The notes: a model not told the origin generated them from the letters alone. 64,000 bases of DNA from JAOPZW01 sp036379935 (GCA_036379935.1 DASVFT010000166.1:3804-67803), one strand, 5' to 3'; shown: positions 39,934 to 51,158, numbered from the stretch's first letter. Translations and numbers: made by a program.

Positions 39934-41114
39934 TGGTCGTCCCGCGCTACGACGAGGGCGGGTTCGCGGCCCTGCCGGCGACGGTGGCGCGGCTGCTGGG
40001 CGTGGGGGAGGGCGGTGTGGCGCTCGAGGGCCTGCCGGTGCCCGCGCGCCGCGTCGTGCTCGTACTGCTCGACGCGTTCGGCTGGCCCTTCTTCACCCGC
40101 CACGGTGACCATCCGCTGCTGCGCCGCCTCGACGTGGTGGCGCGGCTGACGACCCAGTTCCCGGCCACGACGACCGCGCACATCACGACGCTGCACAGCG
40201 GGCTGGGAGTGGGCGAGCACGGGCTGTACGAGTGGAACGTCTACGACCCCGCGCTCGACGCGCTCGTCACGCCGCTGCTGTTCTCGTTCGCCGGCGACGG
40301 CGCGCGCGACACGCTGCTGCGCGCGGGCGTCGACCCGACGGTCGTGCTGCCGTCGCCGACGACCTTCCACGAGCGCCTGGGCGCGGCCGGCGTGGCCTCG
40401 CACGTCTTCGAGCCCGCCGCCTTCGCCCCCTCGACCTACGACGGCGTGCTGGCGCGCGGCGCGCACATCCACCCGATGGCCGACCTGCCCTCGGGGCTCG
40501 TCGAGCTGGCGGCCACGCTGCGCGCGGCCGAGGCGCCGGCCTACGCCTACGTGTACTGGGACGAGCTCGACACCACCGGCCACCTGCGGGGCCCTTCGTC
40601 GCGCGAGTTCGCGGCCGTGGCGGAGCGCTGCCTCGACGCCCTCGACGTTGGCCTGCGCGCGCTGCCCGAGGGGACCGTGGTCCTCCTGGCCGCCGATCAC
40701 GGGCAGGTGGACGTCGACCCGGCCACCACCGTCTACGTCAACGAGGCGTGGCCGCAGCTGCCGGGGCTGCTGGCGCACGGGGCCGGTGGTCGTGTCCTCG
40801 CGCCCGCCGGCTCCGCGCGCGACCTCTTCCTGCACTGCCGTCCCGGCACGGTCGACGAGGTCGCCGGCGGCCTCGCTCGCCTGCTCGGCGAGCGCGCCAC
40901 CGTGCACCGGGTCGCCGACCTCGTCGCCGCCGGGTGGTTCGGTCCCGTCGGCGAGCGCCTGCGCGCGCGGCTACCCGACCTCTGCGTGCTCCCCGCGCCC
41001 GGCGAGACCGTCTGGTGGCGCGAGCGCCACCGCTTCGACATGCGCTTCCTCGGCCACCACGGCGGGCTGTCAGACGACGAGGCGCGGACCCAGGTGGCCG
41101 CCCTCGTCGTCTGA
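39933..41114 (+). CDS. Alkaline phosphatase superfamily (nucleotide pyrophosphatase/phosphodiesterase-like) protein
   Basis: The protein has 393 residues from GTG 39933. VVLVLLDAFGWPFF supplies the first metal-binding Asp. FPATTTAHITTLHSG is the nucleophile Thr segment, as in NPP enzymes. AYVYWDELDTTGH, LLAADHGQVDV and RFLGHHGGLS contain the remaining metal Asp and His residues. There is no signal peptide, so a cytoplasmic phosphodiesterase or sulfatase-like hydrolase is expected. It is translationally coupled to the LLM-SCP2 gene, so the two may act on the same lipid-like compound. Confidence 0.88.
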   Translation: MVVPRYDEGGFAALPATVARLLGVGEGGVALEGLPVPARRVVLVLLDAFGWPFFTRHGDHPLLRRLDVVARLTTQFPATTTAHITTLHSGLGVGEHGLYEWNVYDPALDALVTPLLFSFAGDGARDTLLRAGVDPTVVLPSPTTFHERLGAAGVASHVFEPAAFAPSTYDGVLARGAHIHPMADLPSGLVELAATLRAAEAPAYAYVYWDELDTTGHLRGPSSREFAAVAERCLDALDVGLRALPEGTVVLLAADHGQVDVDPATTVYVNEAWPQLPGLLAHGAGGRVLAPAGSARDLFLHCRPGTVDEVAGGLARLLGERATVHRVADLVAAGWFGPVGERLRARLPDLCVLPAPGETVWWRERHRFDMRFLGHHGGLSDDEARTQVAALVV

Positions 41115-41140
41115 TCGCGCCGGCCCCCCAGCGGCGAGCC

Positions 41141-41719
41141 TCAGCTTCCGTCGAACGGCTTGACGAGCGGGTTGAAGCTCGCGAAGAGCCCGGACGGGTT
41201 CGGGTACCACAGCCAGACGTGCATCGTCACGAGATCCGGGTGCCAGAAGCCGAACTTGGCGCCGGTCTTGCGGTTCTTGGGCTTGCACTTGTCCTGCGTG
41301 GCGGCGAACACGAAGGTCCCGTCCGCGTAGTGGCAGGCCGCTCCGAACGAGCCGTAGCGCGCGCCGGGAAGCGGCGGCGTGACCGGCTTCTTCGGGAAGA
41401 CCCATTCGAGGGCTGCGAGCTGCCAGCCGCGTCCACGGCGCTCGTAGACGAGGATCGGCGGGCGCCGCACGTCGAACGCCTGGATCGTCGGGTTCATGTA
41501 GTGGTAGCCCATGCTCGGGATCATCCGGGTGATGATCTGATAGCCGTCGGCTCGCGCGCGGCCGAGGCTCGTGGCGTACTTGCCGGTCGCGAGCCGCGCC
41601 GCCGCGAGCTGGTCGGCCAGGGCCGAGCGCCCAGCGGGAGGCTTCGCGGTGGCCACGATGCCGACCCCCAGCGCGAGGGCCAGGGCGATCGCCATCGACA
41701 ACAGTGCACGCTTGGACAT
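41141..41719 (-). CDS. Secreted protein of unknown function
   Basis: The protein has 192 residues. A signal peptide (about 1-26, MSKRALLSMAIALALALGVGIVATAKP) is followed by a domain with the blocks GYQIITRMIPSMGYHYMNP, DVRRPPILVYERRGRGWQLAALEWVFPK and the C-terminal KFGFWHPDLVTMHVWLWYPNPSGLF. A good ribosome-binding site (AAGGGGAGCAG) precedes the ATG. I recall similar secreted proteins in several bacteria without known function. Two Cys near the middle may form a disulfide. It is divergent from imuB. Confidence 0.8.
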   Translation of the reverse strand: MSKRALLSMAIALALALGVGIVATAKPPAGRSALADQLAAARLATGKYATSLGRARADGYQIITRMIPSMGYHYMNPTIQAFDVRRPPILVYERRGRGWQLAALEWVFPKKPVTPPLPGARYGSFGAACHYADGTFVFAATQDKCKPKNRKTGAKFGFWHPDLVTMHVWLWYPNPSGLFASFNPLVKPFDGS

Positions 41720-41841
41720 CTGCTCCCCTTTCGTCGGTGGCGGCCACGCTACGAGCGCCCGGCGAGGAGCACATCGGGCAAGCGACCCATCTTTTCCGGC
41801 GCCGATACCTAGTTTGGGCTTGCCTCGACAGAGAACCGATG

Positions 41842-41855
41842 CGAACATGTGTTCG
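41842..41855 (+). promoter_or_regulatory. SOS box on the imuB start codon
   Basis: CGAACATGTGTTCG is a perfect LexA box. The candidate GTG starts of imuB lie inside it (41849) or begin at its last base (41855), so LexA would cover the start site itself. This implies a leaderless or very short-leader mRNA. Confidence 0.9.
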
Positions 41856-43045
41856 TGTCTTCTGTCGTCTGCGTCCTGCTGCCGCGCTTCGAGCTCGCCG
41901 TCGCCGCCGGCTCGCGCGCGGCGCTCCTGAAGGCACCCGCCGCGCTGGCTCCCGAGCCCGGCCGCGAGCAGTTCGTAGGGGAGGTCTCGGCGGCGGCGCA
42001 GGCGTTCGGCATCCATCCGGGCATGCGGATGGGGGAGGCGCTGGCGCGCTGCCCGCGGCTGGCTCTGGTCCCGCCCGACCCGGTGGGAGTAGCCGAGGTC
42101 TGGGAGCGGATCCTCGCCCGCCTGGAGGCGACGGGTGCGCTGGTGGAGCCGGGGCGCCCCGGCCTGGCCTGCTTCGAGGCCCGCGGCCTGCGGCGCTTGC
42201 ACGGCGGCTCGCTGGACGGGGTGCTGGGCGCCGTGCGCGAGGCGCTGCGCCGCGCCACCGTGGCGCGCCTCGGCGCCGGTCCCTCGCGCTTCTGCGCGGT
42301 CGTCGCCGCCGCGGCGCGCGCCCGCGCGCGCCGCCCGGGCTTCGTCGGCGGCGCCGGCGATCTGGCCGCTCAGCCCGTCGCGCTGCTGCGCCATCGCCCC
42401 GAGCTGGCGGCGCTGCCGCAGGAGCTCGAGCGCCTGGGGATCGTCACGCTCGGTGCCCTGGCCGCCCTGCCGCGCGATGCGATGGCCGACCGCTTCGGTC
42501 GTCCCGGGCTGCTGGCCCACGATCTCGCCTGCGGGCGCGACACGCCGCTGCGTCCGCGCCGTCCCGGCGAGGTGCTCGAGGAGGTCCTCGAGCTCGAGGA
42601 GTCCTCCTCGGGGGCTGCGCTCGAGCGCGCGCTCGGCCTGCTGATCGATCGCCTGCTGGCCCGCCGCGAGCGCGACGGGCGCACGCTGCGCGCCGTCGTG
42701 CTCGGCGCGGCGCTGGTCGAGGGCGGCACGTGGCGCGAGCGTGTCGTGTTCCGCGAGCCCCTGGCCGACGCCGGGCGCATGCGCCTCGTCCTCGGCCAGC
42801 GCCTGGCGCTGCTGCCGGCGCCGGCCGAGAGCGTGCGCCTGTCCGTCGAGCGCTTCGGTCCGCCGCATCCCGCGGGCGCGGCGCTCTTCGACGACGGTCG
42901 CGCCCGTCGACAGGCGCGCCTGCGCGAGGCCATCCACCAGACGCGAGCGGCGGCCGGCCCCGAGGCCGCGCTGCGCATCCTGGCCGTCGATCCCGACTCG
43001 CGGGTCCCCGAGCGCCGCGCCGTGCTGACGCCCTTCGAGGTGTGA
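41849..43045 (+). CDS. imuB: ImuB-like Y-family polymerase homologue
   Basis: About 398 residues. It starts SSVVCVLLPRFELAVAAG, where active Y-family polymerases have the metal-binding DxD; here the acids are missing, as in ImuB. VEPGRPGLACFEARGLRRLHGG, FCAVVAAAARARARRPGFVGG and PVALLRHRPELAALPQELERLGIVTLGALAALP (helix-hairpin-helix) follow the family order. ImuB recruits DnaE2 to damaged DNA. The C-terminus ends abruptly at LTPFEV with no obvious clamp-binding QxxLxLF. No imuA gene is adjacent. The start is GTG 41849 or GTG 41855. Confidence 0.88.
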   Translation: MFVSSVVCVLLPRFELAVAAGSRAALLKAPAALAPEPGREQFVGEVSAAAQAFGIHPGMRMGEALARCPRLALVPPDPVGVAEVWERILARLEATGALVEPGRPGLACFEARGLRRLHGGSLDGVLGAVREALRRATVARLGAGPSRFCAVVAAAARARARRPGFVGGAGDLAAQPVALLRHRPELAALPQELERLGIVTLGALAALPRDAMADRFGRPGLLAHDLACGRDTPLRPRRPGEVLEEVLELEESSSGAALERALGLLIDRLLARRERDGRTLRAVVLGAALVEGGTWRERVVFREPLADAGRMRLVLGQRLALLPAPAESVRLSVERFGPPHPAGAALFDDGRARRQARLREAIHQTRAAAGPEAALRILAVDPDSRVPERRAVLTPFEV

Positions 43046-43060
43046 TGTTGCGCCGCTCCG

Positions 43061-43114
43061 CGAGGCCGCCCCGCCGGGCGAGGCCGCCCCGCCGGGCGAG
43101 GCCGCCCCGCTCCG
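43061..43114 (+). repeat. 18-bp tandem repeat between imuB and the DUF6504 gene
   Basis: Three copies of GAGGCCGCCCCGCCGGGC (the third with changed last bases) fill most of the 82-base gap between imuB and the DUF6504 gene. Confidence 0.7.
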
Positions 43115-43127
43115 CGCCCGGCGCCCC

Positions 43128-43373
43128 ATGAGCCCCGGCGCCCGCCGCCTCGGCGTCCCGCGCCCCGCGGCCGTGCTGGCCGGTCCCGGGGGCCGGCCGC
43201 TGTCGGTCGACCGCCACGAGGTCGTCGCCGTGCGCGAGTCGTGGCTCATCGAGGATCGCTGGTGGACCGACCGGCCGCTGCGACGGCGCTACTGGGAGGT
43301 GGTCACCGTCGACGGCCGCGACCTCGTCGTCTTCCGCGAGCTCACCGAGGGTCGCTGGTACCGGCACCGCTGA
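43128..43373 (+). CDS. DUF6504 family protein of the SOS mutasome locus
   Basis: The 81-residue protein has a core EVVAVRESWLIEDRWWTDRPLRRRYWEVVTVDGRDLVVFRELTEGRWYRHR. This Trp/Arg-rich small domain is found in actinobacteria between imuB-like and dnaE2 genes. A structural or accessory role in mutasome assembly is inferred only from this linkage. Start ATG 43128. Confidence 0.8.
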   Translation: MSPGARRLGVPRPAAVLAGPGGRPLSVDRHEVVAVRESWLIEDRWWTDRPLRRRYWEVVTVDGRDLVVFRELTEGRWYRHR

Positions 43374-43443
43374 CGCAGCGCGTGCGCAGTCTTGTCACAG
43401 CCGAGCGGTTGTCCCGTGACGCGGCTCCCGCCACCGTACCCGG

Positions 43444-44715
43444 GTGCCCCCACAACGCTCCCCGGGACCGTCCGATCGCGGCCAGGCCGGCGTCGACTAC
43501 GTCACCCTCGTCCTGGTCGTGGTCGCGGCCCTGGGAGCGGTGGCGCTCGTCGCCGACGCGTCCGGGGTCCCGCGGGCGGTCCACCATCAACTGCTGCGCG
43601 CGCTGTGCGTGACGCGCGGCGGTGAGTGCGAGCAGGACCGGGCGCCGTGCCCGGTCGCCACCGACCGCCGCGACGACGCCATCGGCGCGAGGATCCTCGT
43701 CTTCCGCCTCGGCCAGGACAAGACGGTCGTCCGCGAGGAGCGCTCCGACGGCAGCATCGCCGTCACCGTGGCGTACGGGCGCGAGGCGGGGCTGGAGGTC
43801 GCCGATGGCGTGCGCCTGGCGGTGTCGCTCGGGCACGGTGGCATCGGGCTCGGCGGCGAGCTCACCGCCTCGGCCGTCGCCACGCGGGAGCACGGCTACA
43901 CGTGGCTGCTGCACGATCCGCGCGCCGCCGACGCGATCGTGGACCGGCTCGGGGCCTCGCTCGGCGAGCTCGAGCGCCTCGTCGCCGCGGGGAGGATGCC
44001 CGCGCCGACCCAGCGCTACGGGCAGGGCGGGCTCTCGGTCACGGGTCAGGCGTCGCGCGGGGGCGAGCACGGGGGCGTGCTCGCCCTGTCGTCGCAGGAC
44101 GTAGCGGGGTCGCGAATCGACATGCAGACCGGGCGACGGACGGCCTACGTGCAGCGCACGGTCGAGGGGTCGCTGTCGCTGACCGGCGCGGGCGGTGGCC
44201 TCACGGGCGCGCGCCGCGCGCGCGAGCGCTACGCCGTCACCTACGACCGCCGGGGGCGCCCGGTCGACCTCATGGTGATGAGCGCCGGCCGGTACCGCGC
44301 CTCGATCGACCTGCCAGCGCGCCTGCAGCCCGCCGTCGGGCTGCAGTCCGTCCCCACGGGCCACGCGCGCACCTACGTCGAGGAGACGCACCTCGACCTC
44401 ACCGATCCCGAGAGCCTGCGCGTGGCGGCCGCCTTCCTTCACCAGGTGAGCCATCCTCGCGCGGTGAGCGTCGGGCCGCCGGCGGCGGTGACCGACGCCC
44501 TGCGCCGCCGCCTCGACGCCGCGGGAGTCGTGCACGCGCGCACGTACGACGCCGACGAGCGCCGCTACGGCGTCGCGGGCGCGGTGAGCGTCAAGGGCAT
44601 CCGGATCGGAGGCGAGCTCTCCCGCACGCTCGAGGCCAGCCACCTCGTCGCCGCCACCACCCGCGGCCTCGACGGCGTGTGGCGTAAGCGCGCGGACTGC
44701 CTTGCGCGGGCGTAG
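43444..44715 (+). CDS. Membrane-anchored protein with prepilin-like N-terminus, function unknown
   Basis: The protein has 423 residues from GTG 43444. The N-terminus SDRGQAGVDYVTLVLVVVAALGAVALV resembles TadE/Flp-type prepilins: G before QAGVD, an acidic residue at +5, then one hydrophobic helix. The remaining 380 residues are mostly beta-prone and extracytoplasmic, with no motif I recognise. Repeated short segments (SLSLTGAGGGLTG, GIRIGGELSRTLEASH, GGIGLGGELTASAVA) suggest a beta-solenoid or large sheet. It interrupts the imuB-dnaE2 locus and carries no SOS box. Confidence 0.7.
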   Translation: MPPQRSPGPSDRGQAGVDYVTLVLVVVAALGAVALVADASGVPRAVHHQLLRALCVTRGGECEQDRAPCPVATDRRDDAIGARILVFRLGQDKTVVREERSDGSIAVTVAYGREAGLEVADGVRLAVSLGHGGIGLGGELTASAVATREHGYTWLLHDPRAADAIVDRLGASLGELERLVAAGRMPAPTQRYGQGGLSVTGQASRGGEHGGVLALSSQDVAGSRIDMQTGRRTAYVQRTVEGSLSLTGAGGGLTGARRARERYAVTYDRRGRPVDLMVMSAGRYRASIDLPARLQPAVGLQSVPTGHARTYVEETHLDLTDPESLRVAAAFLHQVSHPRAVSVGPPAAVTDALRRRLDAAGVVHARTYDADERRYGVAGAVSVKGIRIGGELSRTLEASHLVAATTRGLDGVWRKRADCLARA

Positions 44716-44755
44716 GTGCCCTGCCTCGTCATGAGGGGTACCGTCCTTGAGCACG

Positions 44756-45052
44756 ATGCCCGAGTACCGCGCCTGGATCACGATCCCGGGCTTGCCGATC
44801 GAACCTGACGACGCGTCGCTTGCGTTGCATCGGACGCTTGATCGCGATCACGGTGAGCTGGGTCCGATCCTGGGCGGGGACGCGAGAGGGGTGCAGGTTG
44901 TCCTCTCCACAACCGCCTCGGATCCGGCGGCGGCCGCCGGAGAGCTTCATGCCGCGGTGGTCGATAGCTTGCGCATCGCGGGTCTCGAGCATCTCTACCC
45001 GTCGGCGATCGAGCTGGAGGTCGTCGACGAGCACACCTCGGCCGTGGCGTAG
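44756..45052 (+). CDS. Small unknown protein upstream of dnaE2
   Basis: The 98-residue product from ATG 44756 (TTG 44747 also possible) begins MPEYRAWITIPGLPIEPDDASLALHRTLD. HGELGPILGGDARGVQVVLSTTASDPAAAAGELHAAVVDSLRIAGL follows. The alternating strands and helices suggest a small alpha/beta fold, perhaps ACT-like. No named family. It ends 28 bases before the SOS box of dnaE2. Confidence 0.65.
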   Translation: MPEYRAWITIPGLPIEPDDASLALHRTLDRDHGELGPILGGDARGVQVVLSTTASDPAAAAGELHAAVVDSLRIAGLEHLYPSAIELEVVDEHTSAVA

Positions 45053-45080
45053 CGAAGCGGGGCTCCGTCTTCGCCACATG

Positions 45081-45094
45081 CGAACATGTGTTCG
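45081..45094 (+). promoter_or_regulatory. SOS box at the dnaE2 start
   Basis: CGAACATGTGTTCG, identical to the imuB box, ends one base before the GTG at 45096 that begins the conserved dnaE2 reading frame. An upstream ATG (45078) would put the whole box inside the gene. Confidence 0.92.
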
Positions 45095-45095
45095 C

Positions 45096-48761
<3,666 letters not shown>

Positions 48762-48807
48762 GGGCGTCGGCGGCGTACCGGGAGGCCGACAGGTATGTTC
48801 CCGCGCG

Positions 48808-49308
48808 ATGATCGCCGCGCTCGTCTTCGTGCTCGCCTTCGTCGTCCTCGGGCTCTCCGTCGTCTTCTTCGCGTTCAGCGGCGGGCCTCGCGGCGCCCAT
48901 GAACGCAGGGCGGGGCCGTCGCGCGCGAGCCGGCGCGCCGTGGTGGCGGGAACCGTGATGATCGTCCTTGGGCTCGGGGTCGCGGTGCCGCTGGCCGTCG
49001 CCGTGGTCAACGGCAACGACCACGCCAAGAGCGCGCCGGGTGGCGTCGAGCTCACCGCGGCGGAGGTCCACGGCCGAGCCATCTTCGCCAGGTACTGCTC
49101 GACCTGCCACACGCTCAAGGCGTCGAACGCCGTGGGCAAGGTCGGGCCCAACCTCGATGTGCTGCACCCGCCCAAGGTCCTCGTCCTCGACGCCATCAAG
49201 AAGGGGCGGGCGCAGGGCCGCGGCCAGATGCCGCCGGGCCTGGTGGACGGCCAGGATGCCCAGGACGTGGCGGCCTACGTCGCCAAGGTCGCCGGCCGCG
49301 CCGATTAG
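48808..49308 (+). CDS. Membrane-bound cytochrome c family protein
   Basis: The protein has 166 residues. Two transmembrane helices (about 2-23 and 44-68) are followed by a monohaem cytochrome c domain with CSTCH (97-101), KVGPNLD and a Met ligand in GQMPPG. It would carry electrons at the outer face of the membrane, perhaps to a terminal oxidase. It is followed by an A6/T6-flanked hairpin and the c-di-AMP riboswitch. Confidence 0.9.
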   Translation: MIAALVFVLAFVVLGLSVVFFAFSGGPRGAHERRAGPSRASRRAVVAGTVMIVLGLGVAVPLAVAVVNGNDHAKSAPGGVELTAAEVHGRAIFARYCSTCHTLKASNAVGKVGPNLDVLHPPKVLVLDAIKKGRAQGRGQMPPGLVDGQDAQDVAAYVAKVAGRAD

Positions 49309-49340
49309 GCGCGGCCCCGCATCGACCGAAAAAACCCGCC

Positions 49341-49369
49341 CTGACGGGTGGGGGTGCCGCTGCTAGAGT
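49341..49369 (+). promoter_or_regulatory. Candidate promoter of the c-di-AMP leader
   Basis: CTGACG (49341-49346) and TAGAGT (49364-49369) with 17 bases between them resemble housekeeping boxes. Transcription would begin near 49376, just before the riboswitch aptamer. Confidence 0.55.
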
Positions 49370-49377
49370 GCCGGCCG

Positions 49378-49527
49378 TCAAGACCGCTGAGTTCTCCAGC
49401 TCCACCCGCACTCGTTGCGGGAGAGGTGGGGAAACGGGGGACCCAGAGTTGGGGCGAATCGTGTCGTCCGGCACGTAGCGCAAGCTCTTTCAGCGCGAGC
49501 CCGTCAGCTAACCCCGTAAGCACACGA
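49378..49527 (+). promoter_or_regulatory. c-di-AMP riboswitch (ydaO/yuaA type)
   Basis: Conserved ydaO blocks in their actinobacterial form appear in order: CTGAGTTCTCCAGC, GGTGGGGAAACGGGGGACCCAG, AGTTGGGGCGAATCG, CACGTAGCGCAAGCTC and CGAGCCCGTCAGCTAACCCCGTAAGC. A variable hairpin (CCCGCACTCGTTGCGGG) lies inside. In actinobacteria this element usually precedes cell-wall hydrolase genes (rpf, NlpC/P60) and turns expression off when c-di-AMP is high. Here it precedes an unknown repeat-bearing membrane protein. I see no cell-wall domain downstream. Assignment is from recalled consensus; ends are approximate. Confidence 0.87.
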
Positions 49528-49547
49528 AAGAGGACGACGACAGAGGC

Positions 49548-50249
49548 ATGCCCCAGCCCGAGCCCCGCGCGTGGTGGTCCGACGTGCAGCACCTGCGCGA
49601 CTCGATCGAGCGTAGGCGTGAAGCCGAAGCCCGCCGTGGCCTGCGGCTGGACGCGCGCTCGGCAGCACGGGCGGTGGCGGATCGTGCGGCGAGCGGTCCG
49701 GCCGAGAGCGAGGGTGAGCCGCGGGGCCGCTTCGCGCGCCCGGGGCCCGACGATCGCGAGCCGCGGGGCCGCTTCGCGCGCCCGGGGCCCGACGAGGGTG
49801 AGCCGCGGGGCCGCTTCGCCCGCCCGGAGCCCGACGATCGCGCGCCGCGGCGCCGCTCCGCGCGGTCCGAACGCGATGGCGACGAGGCGCAGCGCGACAG
49901 GGGCGTCCGCGCCGCGGAGGGCACCCGGCGCGCCCTGAAGGCGCCCTCGCGCCGTCGCACCGTCGAGATCACCGGACGCACGGTGGGTGCGCCGTCGCTT
50001 CCGCGGCTGGTCCAGATCGACCGTCGCCGGCCGGCGCGACGGGCGGTGGAGCGCGTCGGGCCGCGGCCCGACCGGCTCGCGCTGTGGGCCGTCGTCCTCG
50101 GGTTCTTCTTGATCCTCGTCGCGGTGACGAGCACGTCGCATGCGGCCACCCGCGCCCCGGGCGCGCGCGCCGTCGACGGCCACACCGCGCACTCCCAGGT
50201 CCTTCGCGCTTACACGGCGACGCTGCGCGCTACCCCCCCGGCGCGCTGA
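49548..50249 (+). CDS. Arg-rich repeat membrane protein under the c-di-AMP riboswitch
   Basis: The protein has 233 residues. Helical N-terminus (1-45), then four 14-residue repeats (57-70, 71-84, 85-98 and a decayed 99-112) of the form EPRGRFARPGPDDR. A basic linker, one transmembrane helix (about 184-206, LALWAVVLGFFLILVAV) and a short outside tail follow. The repeats alternate Arg and Asp/Glu and look disordered. Topology places them in the cytoplasm. The start ATG is preceded by AGAGG. No family is known to me. Control by c-di-AMP suggests a role in cell-wall or osmotic homeostasis. Confidence 0.8.
   Translation: MPQPEPRAWWSDVQHLRDSIERRREAEARRGLRLDARSAARAVADRAASGPAESEGEPRGRFARPGPDDREPRGRFARPGPDEGEPRGRFARPEPDDRAPRRRSARSERDGDEAQRDRGVRAAEGTRRALKAPSRRRTVEITGRTVGAPSLPRLVQIDRRRPARRAVERVGPRPDRLALWAVVLGFFLILVAVTSTSHAATRAPGARAVDGHTAHSQVLRAYTATLRATPPAR
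49716..49883 (+). repeat. 42-bp tandem repeats inside the riboswitch-controlled gene
   Basis: Four in-frame 42-base units encode the EPRGRFARPGPDDR repeat. The first three are nearly identical at DNA level; the fourth is diverged. Confidence 0.85.
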
Positions 50250-50253
50250 TCAT

Positions 50254-50290
50254 CGGCCGGGGCGGCCCCATGATGGGTCCGCCCCGGCCG
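50254..50290 (+). terminator. Strong terminator hairpin after the repeat membrane protein
   Basis: CGGCCGGGGCGG (50254-50265) pairs perfectly with CCGCCCCGGCCG (50279-50290). CCC/GGG inside extends the stem around a six-base loop. It begins four bases after the stop codon. There is no U-run. Confidence 0.7.
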
Positions 50291-50346
50291 CGTCGCCGTG
50301 GGTGGGCCTGACCGCAGGGGGCGTCCGCCCGAGCGCGGGCGGCCGC

Positions 50347-50418
50347 GCGCTCGCGGTACGAGGCACCTGCGCGCTCGCCTCACGAGGCACCTGGGCGCTC
50401 GCGCTCCGAGCCACCTGC
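50347..50418. repeat. Three 24-bp tandem repeats in the 50.25-50.56 kb intergenic region
   Basis: Units at 50347-50370, 50371-50394 and 50395-50418 share GCGCTCGC at the left and CGAGGCACCTG (once CGAGCCACCTG) at the right. The 313-base gap between genes holds, in order, a terminator hairpin, these repeats, and the operator-like inverted repeat at 50481. They could be regulator sites or neutral slippage repeats. Confidence 0.65.
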
Positions 50419-50480
50419 GCGCGCCGTGAGATGACCTACCTCAGGGGACGGCGTTGTCATCGCCGCTGCGCCGACGTACA

Positions 50481-50495
50481 CTTACATCTCGTAAG
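50481..50495. promoter_or_regulatory. Inverted repeat CTTAC-N5-GTAAG before the CMD-family gene
   Basis: A symmetric site lies about 70 bases upstream of the CMD-family start. HxlR proteins bind short inverted repeats like this in front of oxidoreductase genes. The HxlR gene at 51.2 kb follows in the same direction. Confidence 0.45.
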
Positions 50496-50562
50496 CAGGT
50501 TGCTTCGCGTAATTTCGGCACGGACGCCGGCCTTCCATTCCTCTCCTCACGAAGGCCTCGCC

Positions 50563-51126
50563 ATGAAGACACCCATGAGCCGTTTCCAGATCCACGACGA
50601 GCTGACCGCGCCCGAAGGCTCGGTCCCGGTCCTGCGCGGGGCGCTGGCCACCGGCGGCCAGCTCCCGAACTTCCTCGGCGTCCTCGCCGGCTCGCCCGCG
50701 GCGCTGCGCGGCTACGCGCGCTTCCGCTCCGAGCTGCGCCACGGCACCCTCTCCCACGGCACGCTGGAGCGGATCGCCATCGCGGTGGCCGAGCACTACG
50801 GCTCGGCGCCCGGCATCGCCCTGCACGCGCGCACTGCGCGCCAGGCCGGGCTCGGGCTCGACGAGCTCGCCCTCGCGCGCGAGTTCGACTCGCGCGACGA
50901 GCGCGAGGCGACGCTGCTGCGCTACCTCAAGGTGCTGATCGAGGGCCAGGGCAAGCCGCCGATGCACCTCCACGAGGAGGCGCGCGAGGCGGGGTGGAGC
51001 GACGAGCAGATCCTGGAGGCGGTCGCGTTCGTCGCCCTCGAGACGTTCACCGCGATGATCAACGTCGCCGGCGAGGTGCCGGTCGACGGCTCGACCGAGG
51101 ACACCCGGACGCTGAGGGCCGCCTGA
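50563..51126 (+). CDS. Carboxymuconolactone decarboxylase (CMD/AhpD-like) family protein
   Basis: The protein has 187 residues. The helical core LPNFLGVLAGSPAALRGYARFRSELRHGTLSHGTLERIAIAVAEHYGSAPGIALHAR follows the CMD pattern. The redox CxxC of AhpD-like members is absent; the aligned stretch is APGI ahead of the conserved His. A C-terminal block DEQILEAVAFVALETFTAMIN is also typical. It may be a cysteine-free lactone or hydroperoxide enzyme, or a structural relative. It is followed 32 bases later by an HxlR regulator, which probably controls it. Confidence 0.87.
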   Translation: MKTPMSRFQIHDELTAPEGSVPVLRGALATGGQLPNFLGVLAGSPAALRGYARFRSELRHGTLSHGTLERIAIAVAEHYGSAPGIALHARTARQAGLGLDELALAREFDSRDEREATLLRYLKVLIEGQGKPPMHLHEEAREAGWSDEQILEAVAFVALETFTAMINVAGEVPVDGSTEDTRTLRAA

Positions 51127-51158
51127 TCCCCACGCGGCGGCAGCGGTAGGCTGAACCC

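Noticed and set aside
49326..49350. Intrinsic terminator ACCCG-N6-CGGGT with six Ts on the minus strand
   Set aside because: No minus-strand gene lies upstream of it, and on the plus strand it lacks a U-run and overlaps the likely -35 of the riboswitch promoter. It may weakly end the cytochrome transcript, but I do not annotate it.
49716..49883. CRISPR-like repeats
   Set aside because: The units are contiguous, in frame and without unique spacers, so they are coding repeats. The same holds for the 19-residue repeats at 55.5 kb and the short intergenic repeats.
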